NCBI GenBank assembly: GCA_031273145.1
Contig: JAISSL010000130.1
Location: forward strand, 1 to 6,002
Direction: 5' to 3'
DNA length: 6,002 bases
DNA from: Zoogloeaceae bacterium
GTDB lineage: Bacteria > Pseudomonadota > Gammaproteobacteria > Burkholderiales > Rhodocyclaceae
Under the pieces are notes generated by a model. That model had not been told where the DNA came from and did no database searches. It saw only the letters and a list, made by a program, of their open reading frames with translations. Position 1 is the stretch's first letter; each line of letters starts with the position of its first letter. A program made the position numbers and the translations under genes. Of this stretch, positions 1-5,568 are shown piece by piece.

Positions 1-625
1 GTTCATCGAGCAGCACAATTTGCCCGTCGGGAAACGCAAACGCATTGGGGCCATGTCTGGGAAACGCGCGAAAGTGGAGCGCCATTTGTCCTTCATAGGG
101 CAGAAGGGCGGGGTCGGCGGCAACCAGTTGCCAAAAGCCTGCCCGCAACTTTTCCTGCCGTTCCCTGGCGAGTTCCGAAGGCGTGAGCCACTCTTTATCC
201 AGTTGCGCAAGCGCCATGTTGGAAATTGGGTGCATGGCAGAGACCGGCACCTGCGGCGCAAGCGCCTTTGCGCCCCAGGGTAGACCCCAGAAATAGCCCG
301 CCACAAAAACCAGAATGACGCCCGCCAATGATGCCCCAACCCAGCGCCATTTGCTTTGCAGACGCATGACCACCGAAGCGCGGTAGCCTATGTCGGTCAG
401 CAACGCATCCAGTTCAGCGCCTTGCGCCACTTCGCAAAACGTCTCGTCGCCGGCAAAGCGCAGGGTGCGCGGCGCGCTGCCCTGCGGTTCGGAAACGCGG
501 ATGTCTGCGGTCGGAATGGCGCGTCGTTTGCCTTCCGCGTTTTCAATCAACAGTTCTGCCGCGCTCCCGCTCAAGCGCACAATCTGGCGGCGCGAAGTCT
601 GACCATCGAAATAATGGGCTTCCAT
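1..625 (-). CDS. M48-family membrane-anchored metallopeptidase, N-terminal part (cut by window edge)
   Basis: Reading leftward from the ATG at 625 gives 208 open codons to the window edge, so only the N-terminal part is present. Residues 1-90 form a soluble domain (starts MEAHYFDGQTSRRQIV). Residues about 94-113 are a hydrophobic membrane segment (VGASLAGVILVFVAGYFWG). From about residue 130 the sequence looks like the start of an M48 peptidase domain, ending at the edge with NAFAFPDGQIVLLDE, the strand that precedes the zinc-binding HExxH helix in M48 enzymes. The HExxH motif itself would lie off-window to the left, so catalytic competence cannot be judged. The start is 9 nt after the stop of the DUF898 gene at 635, which suggests translational coupling; the only SD-like bases (TGAG) overlap that stop. 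From memory of the families, DUF898 genes followed by M48 peptidase genes recur in proteobacteria. The substrate is unknown; envelope proteolysis is inferred. Confidence 0.82.
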   Translation of the reverse strand, partial: MEAHYFDGQTSRRQIVRLSGSAAELLIENAEGKRRAIPTADIRVSEPQGSAPRTLRFAGDETFCEVAQGAELDALLTDIGYRASVVMRLQSKWRWVGASLAGVILVFVAGYFWGLPWGAKALAPQVPVSAMHPISNMALAQLDKEWLTPSELARERQEKLRAGFWQLVAADPALLPYEGQMALHFRAFPRHGPNAFAFPDGQIVLLDE

Positions 626-634
626 GAGTCCGGC

Positions 635-2191
635 TCAGATTGCGAGGTCGAAGTCGAAAATATCCGCGACTTCTTCGCCGATGGCGCTTTTTTCCTGCGT
701 GGCGCCGGCGATGAAGTTATCCATGTCGTCCGCCATCAGCACGGCGGTATGACTGGCGCGGTAGGCCGCCATGCGGACTTTTGCCCAGGGCCAGTAAAGA
801 CCCAGTGTCAGCGCGATCAACAGCCAGTTGGTCAGGACGACGGCGGTAATCCCCCAGAAGGTCTGGTCGCTCACAAAACGATGGTTTTCCAGATTGGTGT
901 TGTTCCAGACATGATTGCTGATCAGCGCGTTCAGGTAGGGGAACGTGACCAGCGTGATGCCATAAAAGAGGATGATGCCCACCATGATGATGAGAATAAT
1001 GGAGATTACGACTCCCCCCGACTGATTAAGGATCGAAGTATTGCCGAACAGCACTCCCGCGCCGACAATCACGGCAACCAGCAGTACTATAAACGCCAGA
1101 AACGGCCAAAGCGCGCGTAAGAAGAGGCCGTAAAAGGACAAAATCCGCAACTGGACTCGAAAGCCTGAGGTGCCAAACGAAAAATGCCCCATCTGGAAAC
1201 GCTTGAAATCGCACACGAAGGCGGGAATCAGAAGCGGGATGCACAAAAAGGCGGCAATGAACAGCCAATACCAGGGCAGTTTAAAATCCCTTGCTTCCTC
1301 TGTATCTGCATCCTCGTCGACGCTTCGGAATGGGTCGAGCGAACCCTCTGCTTCCTCTGTATCTGCATCCGTTTCGTCATGCGCGACTTCTGCCTCGTCG
1401 TCCTCGCCGTAGTCTTCGTCGTCCTCATCGTCCGCCATCTCTTCATGCGTGGCCTCTGCCGCATCGGTATCCTCGTCGGTTTCGTCGGCAGTGTCCCTGG
1501 ATTGGTCGACCTTCGCCGTTTGTTCGACCGTCGCCTGCTTGTAGGCGATCTGTTCCATGCTGTAGTACATCACCCAGCCCAGGGCAATGAAGATAATGAA
1601 ATAGCCCAGAAATGCCTTGCACATGCCCTTGTAGGTGCCGAGAAAATTGAAGCGCAGGCCGCGAAACGAGGTATTGCGGGCGCGAAAGGCAAAGGAACGC
1701 ACCAGAAACCAGGGAATCAGCGGCGAGCATAGAAGCAGTGCCGGGTGATATAACTCAGGCTTTATCTTCTCAATGACCGCCAGAATGACCACCATTGCGA
1801 ACGCGATGATGCGCCCTACCAGGATCGCCTTCGGTTTGCCGTGATAGTCGAAACCGCTGCCATCGAGCAGGGTGTTGCGATGAAAATACTGCTCGCGCCG
1901 CACCTTAGCCCAGGCCGAATAGATGCCAAGGGTCAGGATGGAAAGCATGAGATTGACTATCCAGATACGAAAATACTCTTCCCCCGTGCCGACAAATTTA
2001 AGCCGCTTTTCGACGGGAAAGGTTGGGGCAGGAGTTGGCTCAACCGGAAGGGATTGTGCAAGGGCTGGCTCAACCGGAAGGGTTGGCTCATCAGGAAGAT
2101 TCTGTTCAAGGTTAAGGTCTTGCCCGGCAGGCACGGGATTTTCCGGGATAGAGGCGTTCTGTTCTGCGGTAGGGTCTTGCTCGACGGTCAT
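635..2191 (-). CDS. YjgN/DUF898-family inner-membrane protein, long paralog with acidic insert (518 aa)
   Basis: A multi-pass membrane protein of the DUF898 (YjgN) family, whose biochemical function is not established. Both family signatures are present: SILTLGIYSAWAKVRREQYF, then NTLLDGSGFDYHG, at residues about 83-117, and ALTLGLYWPWAKVR at about 460-473. I see about eight hydrophobic segments, near residues 74-94, 126-141, 148-169, 194-212, 305-329, 356-383, 394-420 and 445-470. Two parts look added. Residues 32-62 are Pro/Glu-rich with LPVEP repeats. Residues 229-302, between segments 4 and 5, have 38 Asp/Glu in 74. The frame stays open upstream to an ATG at 2290, but I place the start at 2191: it begins MTVEQ like the paralog at 5208, has GGAG 6 nt upstream, and the farther ATG lies inside a repeat element and upstream of the promoter. 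The length exceeds the roughly 400 residues of E. coli YjgN because of these additions. It is probably co-transcribed with the M48 gene to its left. Confidence 0.93.
   Translation of the reverse strand: MTVEQDPTAEQNASIPENPVPAGQDLNLEQNLPDEPTLPVEPALAQSLPVEPTPAPTFPVEKRLKFVGTGEEYFRIWIVNLMLSILTLGIYSAWAKVRREQYFHRNTLLDGSGFDYHGKPKAILVGRIIAFAMVVILAVIEKIKPELYHPALLLCSPLIPWFLVRSFAFRARNTSFRGLRFNFLGTYKGMCKAFLGYFIIFIALGWVMYYSMEQIAYKQATVEQTAKVDQSRDTADETDEDTDAAEATHEEMADDEDDEDYGEDDEAEVAHDETDADTEEAEGSLDPFRSVDEDADTEEARDFKLPWYWLFIAAFLCIPLLIPAFVCDFKRFQMGHFSFGTSGFRVQLRILSFYGLFLRALWPFLAFIVLLVAVIVGAGVLFGNTSILNQSGGVVISIILIIMVGIILFYGITLVTFPYLNALISNHVWNNTNLENHRFVSDQTFWGITAVVLTNWLLIALTLGLYWPWAKVRMAAYRASHTAVLMADDMDNFIAGATQEKSAIGEEVADIFDFDLAI
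1286..1507 (-). other. Low-complexity acidic segment within the DUF898 gene
   Basis: This stretch encodes residues 229-302 of the long DUF898 protein. Thirty-eight of 74 residues are Asp or Glu, in runs such as DDEDDEDYGEDDEAE. It sits between predicted membrane segments 4 and 5. Counting Arg/Lys-rich loops by the positive-inside rule puts it tentatively on the periplasmic side, although the topology near the C-terminus does not fit cleanly. The paralog has an unrelated mixed-charge segment at the same place. Confidence 0.8.
1292..1370 (-). repeat. In-frame 22-bp direct repeat in the acidic segment
   Basis: Positions 1292-1313 and 1349-1370 are identical over 22 bp, with a period of 57 bp (19 codons). 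Both encode DADTEEA in the same frame, and the residues between them are EGSLDPFRSVDE. Because the period is a multiple of three, gain or loss of a unit would keep the frame. Confidence 0.85.
2036..2095 (-). repeat. Short tandem repeats encoding the Pro/Glu-rich N-terminal tail
   Basis: The 17-bp string TGGCTCAACCGGAAGGG occurs at 2036-2052 and 2066-2082, a period of 30 bp (10 codons). A diverged copy starts at 2084. The product reads LPVEP followed by five residues, twice, then FPVEK. The tail is absent from the paralog, so it appears to be an expansion specific to this copy. Confidence 0.75.
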
Positions 2192-2197
2192 GGGATA

Positions 2198-2269
2198 CTC
2201 CGGGATTGCGAAAAAATCGGATGATAGGGCAAAGCGGAGAATTATAACCGCCGCGCTCAAGACTTGCGC
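2198..2269 (-). promoter_or_regulatory. Promoter, leader and SD of the long DUF898 gene
   Basis: On the minus strand a perfect TATAAT lies at 2246-2241. The hexamer 17 bp upstream (2269-2264) reads GCGCAA, a poor -35 match, so either an activator helps or this conserved GCGCAAGTCT block is itself a binding site. The SD is CCCGGAG at 2204-2198, with 6 nt to the ATG. The whole segment aligns with 5215-5285 upstream of the paralog with a single 1-nt length difference, which supports function. The predicted transcript start is near 2234, giving a leader of about 43 nt. Confidence 0.65.
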
Positions 2270-2284
2270 GCGTAAAACCCCCCT

Positions 2285-2314
2285 CGTCATTTCCGCGCAG
2301 GCGGGAATTCAGTG
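2285..2314. repeat. Degenerate dRS3-type repeat
   Basis: This 30-bp stretch matches the intact copies at 5362-5391 and 5452-5481 at 26 of 30 positions and lies in the same orientation as the first of them. Its core is ATTTCC-N8-GGGAAT, one base off the dRS3 form ATTCCC-N8-GGGAAT. A further 9-bp fragment of the repeat's edge (CCGTCATTC) occurs at 2332-2340, where it supplies the stop codon of the neighbouring 159-aa gene. Confidence 0.75.
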
Positions 2315-2334
2315 CTTCCGCGTCTCCTCACCCG

Positions 2335-2814
2335 TCATTCTTCCTTTTCGGTACTTTCAACATGCTGCTCATGCAATAGAGACCCATAGAGGCGGCTTTC
2401 ATCGTAGTCGCGCAGCAGAAAACCCGCCTTGCGGCCAAAGATGGCGGCATCCAGTATCCGGTGCAGGCTGCGCTCGCATACGGCGTAGCCCTCGGAGTCG
2501 ACGACCAGGGGGATGTACCCAAACCGGATGAATTGTTCCTTGATGCTATGCTCAAGGTGAATGGCGCGGCAAATGAGGGATTTTGCGTAGTTGTCATCCA
2601 GGGCGACGCTGAAGTTTTCCATGAACAGTTCCCCGTTGGGGTAACGGGCTGCCATTTTTCCCTCTTCATCCCGGATAAACTGAACCTGCCCGCCAGATAC
2701 GGCAGCGATGTAGGCATCTGCCCAGTGCGTAAAATGATCCGGCACGACCAGTCTGCCGTCGAAAAAGTCGCAGGCGAGATAGCAGCGGGTGATTCCTGAG
2801 TCGTTCGGGTCCAT
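2335..2814 (-). CDS. Hypothetical soluble protein, 159 aa, unrecognised
   Basis: I do not recognise a family. The product starts MDPNDSGITRCYLACDFFDG, has no signal peptide or membrane segment, and is acidic with a charged tail (HEQHVESTEKEE), so it is probably cytoplasmic. Its mixed hydrophobic and aromatic composition looks like a folded protein. The overlapping frames give Ser/Thr/Pro- or Cys-rich strings typical of shadow frames. It lies 156 bp downstream of the barrel gene and upstream of the long DUF898 gene, all in the same direction. There is no SD in front of the ATG: the preceding bases are AATTTAAATCCATC, with an in-frame TAA five codons upstream. The start could therefore be leaderless or placed further in, for example at the Met of MAARYPNGE. 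The stop lies in a fragment of the dRS3-type repeat, so the C-terminus may have been shaped by insertion. Confidence 0.62.
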   Translation of the reverse strand: MDPNDSGITRCYLACDFFDGRLVVPDHFTHWADAYIAAVSGGQVQFIRDEEGKMAARYPNGELFMENFSVALDDNYAKSLICRAIHLEHSIKEQFIRFGYIPLVVDSEGYAVCERSLHRILDAAIFGRKAGFLLRDYDESRLYGSLLHEQHVESTEKEE

Positions 2815-2825
2815 GATGGATTTAA

Positions 2826-2854
2826 ATTATGCGCCGGAACTGAAGTCTACCATT
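2826..2854 (-). promoter_or_regulatory. Possible promoter of the 159-aa gene
   Basis: CATAAT at 2831-2826 on the minus strand matches five of six bases of the -10 consensus. It lies 11 nt before the ATG at 2814, which would leave a transcript with almost no leader. The hexamer 17 bp upstream (AATGGT) is a weak -35. An AT-rich string by chance is possible. Confidence 0.25.
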
Positions 2855-2970
2855 GCCTGCGCGAAATGGGAGAAGTTTCCTTGCCATTCTATATACCGAA
2901 AAGTTCATGCCAGCGCGGAAATTCGTGGTTCAGTTGCCGATGCGCGGGTTGCCTGCCGAAAACGTCGCCC

Positions 2971-3813
2971 TCAGAACGCAAGGCCAAGGCGAAAACCGAT
3001 TTCCCGCGCGGCGCTTTTGCCGATCTGGATAGTCTCGGATTCGTAGGTTTTGGCTTCCGATTTTCCGATTTTCCAGTAGCGGTAGTAGGGTTCGGCAAAG
3101 AGCTTGAAGGTCTTGAAGTCCTTTTCGGCAGTTAAGGATGCCTTTATGCCGTACCCGTTTTTTTGGTCGACCGTCACGTAGCGCCCGTTCGGGAAGTACA
3201 TGGCGGTTCCCGTAAAGATCACATCCACTTCCTTGTTCAGCGATACTTTCCAGGTCTCGGCGGGGACAAAATACCAGTCCGTGCCGAAAGCGACGTAGTG
3301 GGAATTCTGCACGATCTTGAGGTCAGAGTAATACGGGTTTTTGTGATTGCCCTTGTCGTTGAAAATCCGCCCGCCGTATCCTACGTAGGGAGAACTGGAA
3401 AACTTTTCGCTGATCGTGAAGTTCTTGCCCATCGCGACCAGCATATCCAGATACCAGTGGCGCTCGCCGCTGTTTTTATAGGACTGGCCTTGGTTGTCTT
3501 CGCCCTTGTGTTCCAGATTGGCGCCGTTCATGTAATCGGCGCACGCCCGGATTATGTCGTTATCGGCCACGTATGCCAGAGTGAACCCGGACATCGTACC
3601 GCTATAGGTGCCCTGCACGGCAGAGGAGGGCTTCGGCCTCTTCAGTTCCCATTTGGACACAACGGGCGCGATGATAACGTCGCCCGCAAAGCTGGCTGAT
3701 GGAACAAGCAGGGCGATAAGGAACAGGCCAGACAGCGCGGCAGGCAAACAACCGGAATGGCGAAGGAGAAAGCGGTTCACACGCAGAGGTAGCACAGTTG
3801 AGAAAACGGGCAT
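2971..3813 (-). CDS. Exported outer-membrane beta-barrel protein (280 aa), family not recognised
   Basis: The N-terminus is a long signal peptide: basic residues at 11-19 (RVNRFLLRH), a hydrophobic core at about 27-38 (LSGLFLIALLVP), and a likely signal peptidase I site after SFA at residue 43. The mature part, about 237 residues, is rich in Tyr, Phe, Trp and Gly in alternating strand-like patterns such as EPYYRYWKIGKSEA. The C-terminus REIGFRLGLAF has hydrophobic residues at -1, -3, -5, -7 and -9 and ends in Phe, the classic beta-barrel assembly signal. This fits a small porin-like or uncharacterised barrel; no substrate can be read from it. The ATG at 3813 has only a weak AGAG before it. 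A GTG at codon 12 would give a more ordinary signal peptide but also lacks a good SD. The gene begins 87 bp after the stop of the upstream DUF898 gene, so read-through from the promoter near 5257 is plausible. Confidence 0.8.
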   Translation of the reverse strand: MPVFSTVLPLRVNRFLLRHSGCLPAALSGLFLIALLVPSASFAGDVIIAPVVSKWELKRPKPSSAVQGTYSGTMSGFTLAYVADNDIIRACADYMNGANLEHKGEDNQGQSYKNSGERHWYLDMLVAMGKNFTISEKFSSSPYVGYGGRIFNDKGNHKNPYYSDLKIVQNSHYVAFGTDWYFVPAETWKVSLNKEVDVIFTGTAMYFPNGRYVTVDQKNGYGIKASLTAEKDFKTFKLFAEPYYRYWKIGKSEAKTYESETIQIGKSAAREIGFRLGLAF

Positions 3814-3852
3814 GTTACGCTCTGCGCGCCTTAAAATCCAGGGAAATATGCG

Positions 3853-3879
3853 GCAGGGACGAAACCAAGCGCAGGGACG
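3853..3879. repeat. Paired 9-bp direct repeat upstream of the barrel gene
   Basis: GCAGGGACG occurs at 3853-3861 and again at 3871-3879, a period of 18 bp, in the 87-bp gap ahead of the barrel gene. The spacing is short of two helical turns. It could be a tandem protein-binding site or chance; no clear sigma-70 promoter was found in the gap. Confidence 0.35.
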
Positions 3880-3900
3880 GAAGTTCCGGGCATATCCGGC

Positions 3901-5208
3901 TCAAAGCGCGACATCGAGGCCGAAAATATCCGCGAGTTCTTCGCCCGTGGCGTTTTTTTCTTCTCTAACGCCGGCGAGAAAATCGTCCAGGTTGCCTGCT
4001 ACCCGTATCGCCGCGTGCCTTGCGCGATAGGCCGCCATTCTGACTTTCGCCCACGGCCAGTAAAGTCCCAGAGTCAGCAAGGAGAGCAACCAGTTTGAAA
4101 GGGTGATTCCCGTGATGCCCCAGTAGGTCTGGTCGCTCACGAAACGGTGCCTGTCCAGGCTGGCGTTGTTCCAGGCCAGATTACTGACGAGCGCCTTGAA
4201 ATAAGAAGGCGTTACAACGACAAAAAACACAACTACCGCAACAAACAGACCAAAATACAGCTTGGGAACACCACCGCCAAACATGGCGACCTGAAAAAGA
4301 ATATAGAAGGGGGCAAGCGCCACACAACATATAGCCACTATATACGGCCATAGCCCAAGCAGGCAAATGCTGTAAAGAGACGGAAGTCGGCATTGGATAT
4401 GAAAGCGGGAAGCCCCGAAAGCAAGATGTCCGAATCGAAAGCGTTGAAAAGCGCGGACAAGAACAGGTAGCAGGAGCAGCACGCTAGCCCATCCGGCGCA
4501 CCCACGAATAAATCCAGGGATTGCGCCATCAATCATAGCCCACACCATAGCCTTTCGACCAGACTCAGCCTTTTGCAGCATCTTCTTCTTGAAATCAGGA
4601 TCCGTTCTGTCGGCGGCGGCCAGCTCGGCCTTAAATGCGACATCTTCAATAATATCCTGCCTCTCCATAGCATGTTGAACATCTACGTACATCATTCCAT
4701 AACTGTAGGCCGACGCAAACAATAAGGTGATGAGCAGCAGGATGTGACACAGACATGCCTTGCAAAGCCCCTTGCAGGTTCCGAGAAAATCGAAATGCAG
4801 GCCGCGAAACGAGGTGTTGCGGGCGCGAAAAATAAAGGAACGCACCAGCAACCAGAGAATCAGCGGCGTGCATAAAAACAGTATCGGGAAATAATAACCA
4901 GGCCCCAACTTGCGGATGAGGTACAGGATGGCCACCATTCCAACCGCGATGACGCGCCCTTTCAGGATGGCTTTTGGGTTGCCGTGGTAGTCGAAGCCGC
5001 TGCCATCGAGCAGGGTGTTGCGATGAAAATACTGCTCGCGCCGCACCTTTGCCCATGCCGAATAAATGCCAAGGGTCAGGATGGAAAGAAAGAGATTGAC
5101 AATCCAGATGCGGAAATACTCGCTGCCGGAGCCGACAAACGAAAGACGCAGTTCACGCGGTTCGGGATAGGCGTTATGTTCTGCGGCAAGAGCTTGCTCG
5201 ACGGTCAT
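3901..5208 (-). CDS. YjgN/DUF898-family inner-membrane protein, short paralog (435 aa)
   Basis: A DUF898 (YjgN) membrane protein of unknown biochemical role, close to the usual family length. It carries SILTLGIYSAWAKVRREQYF and NTLLDGSGFDYHG at about residues 42-76, and LLTLGLYWPWAKVRMAAYRA at about 377-396. About eight hydrophobic segments are visible, near 33-52, 82-99, 105-126, 152-174, 232-252, 279-308, 317-335 and 361-385. Between segments 4 and 5, residues 175-225 form a mixed-charge, helix-prone stretch (AMERQDIIEDVAFKAELAAA and following), unlike the Asp/Glu block of the long paralog. Residues 24-85 match the paralog at 57 of 62 positions, and the C-terminal part is also close. The start is secure: CCCGGAG lies 6 nt upstream and the same MTVEQ start and leader occur in both copies. 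No M48 gene follows this copy; a barrel gene does. Confidence 0.94.
   Translation of the reverse strand: MTVEQALAAEHNAYPEPRELRLSFVGSGSEYFRIWIVNLFLSILTLGIYSAWAKVRREQYFHRNTLLDGSGFDYHGNPKAILKGRVIAVGMVAILYLIRKLGPGYYFPILFLCTPLILWLLVRSFIFRARNTSFRGLHFDFLGTCKGLCKACLCHILLLITLLFASAYSYGMMYVDVQHAMERQDIIEDVAFKAELAAADRTDPDFKKKMLQKAESGRKAMVWAMIDGAIPGFIRGCAGWASVLLLLPVLVRAFQRFRFGHLAFGASRFHIQCRLPSLYSICLLGLWPYIVAICCVALAPFYILFQVAMFGGGVPKLYFGLFVAVVVFFVVVTPSYFKALVSNLAWNNASLDRHRFVSDQTYWGITGITLSNWLLSLLTLGLYWPWAKVRMAAYRARHAAIRVAGNLDDFLAGVREEKNATGEELADIFGLDVAL
4954..5139 (-). repeat. Paralogous block shared with 1811-1996 (same orientation)
   Basis: This block encodes residues 24-85 of the short DUF898 protein and aligns without gaps to 1811-1996 of the long one; 57 of 62 amino acids agree and the DNA is visibly near-identical. 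With the matching leader it makes a direct repeat pair offset by 3017 bp (start codon to start codon), long enough to act as a recombination substrate. Confidence 0.85.
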
Positions 5209-5214
5209 GGGATG

Positions 5215-5285
5215 CTCCGGGAGTGCAAAAAATCGGATGACATGGCGAAGTGGTGGATTATAACCGCTGTGCCTGAGACTTGCGC
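5215..5285 (-). promoter_or_regulatory. Promoter, leader and SD of the short DUF898 gene
   Basis: On the minus strand TATAAT lies at 5262-5257 and GCGCAA at 5285-5280, with a 17-bp spacer exactly as in the paralog. The SD CCCGGAG is at 5221-5215. Blocks conserved between the two copies are GCGCAAGTCT, GCGGTTATAAT, TCATCCGATTTTTT and CCCGGAG. The predicted transcript start is near 5250, giving a leader of about 42 nt. Confidence 0.65.
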
Positions 5286-5361
5286 GAGAAAATCCTGTTG
5301 TTCTTCATGGGGCGTGGCAATCTCTTATGACACCCAAAAGATGCTGAGGACAGCGCCACTC

Positions 5362-5391
5362 CGTCATTCCCGCGTAGGCGGGAATCCAGTA
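5362..5391 (+). repeat. dRS3-type repeat, left copy of inverted pair
   Basis: A 30-bp element whose core ATTCCCGCGTAGGCGGGAAT is itself an 8-bp stem with a 4-nt loop and fits the Neisseria dRS3 form ATTCCC-N8-GGGAAT. It is the exact reverse complement of 5452-5481. In Neisseria such sites serve as targets for filamentous-phage insertion; whether that applies here is unknown. Confidence 0.88.
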
Positions 5392-5451
5392 AGAATATAG
5401 GGCTTTCGCATGAAGGAGATGATATGCCACTGTGCCATGTCGACGCAAAGA

Positions 5452-5481
5452 TACTGGATTCCCGCCTACGCGGGAATGACG
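5452..5481 (-). repeat. dRS3-type repeat, right copy of inverted pair
   Basis: The exact 30-bp reverse complement of 5362-5391. The identity stops abruptly at both edges. The pair bounds a 60-bp centre, so 5362-5481 forms a 120-bp unit with terminal inverted repeats, resembling a small non-autonomous element. No obvious target-site duplication flanks it. Confidence 0.88.
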
Positions 5482-5487
5482 AGTTGC

Positions 5488-5568
5488 GGGACGCAGGTTG
5501 CGTCCCCTACAGACATATCAATGCGCGATGCCATTGAATTTGTCCGTAGGGGCGGCAATCTGCCGCCC
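5488..5568. repeat. Nested palindrome cassette with three stem-loops
   Basis: There are three perfect hairpins: GGGACGCA-GGT-TGCGTCCC (5488-5506), TCAATG-N8-CATTGA (5518-5537) and GGGCGGCA-ATC-TGCCGCCC (5550-5568). In addition CCCCTAC (5504-5510) and GTAGGGG (5546-5552) are inverted repeats framing the middle hairpin, so the unit can fold either as separate stem-loops or as a cruciform. It begins 7 bp after the dRS3-type pair. Confidence 0.7.

Noticed and set aside
356..1120. Long plus-strand open frame (254 codons)
   Set aside because: It runs antisense through the M48 and DUF898 genes, is rich in His/Arg/Gln/Asp, has no family features, and mirrors strong minus-strand coding sequence.
1184..1732. 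Plus-strand open frame opposite the acidic insert
   Set aside because: It is the complement of Asp/Glu codons, which reads as Leu/Val/Cys-rich sequence; a membrane-like composition is expected by chance here.
2192..2290. N-terminal extension of the long DUF898 gene to the ATG at 2290
   Set aside because: That ATG lies inside the dRS3-type repeat and upstream of the TATAAT promoter; the internal ATG at 2191 has a well-placed SD and matches the paralog's start.
1923..2531. Plus-strand open frame of 202 codons
   Set aside because: It crosses the end of one gene, a promoter, a repeat and part of another gene, all on the opposite strand; there is no SD and no recognisable domain.
3831..3893. 20-codon minus-strand open frame just after the short DUF898 gene (MPGTSVPALG...)
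   Set aside because: Very short, no SD, and built partly from the 9-bp direct repeat; most likely chance.
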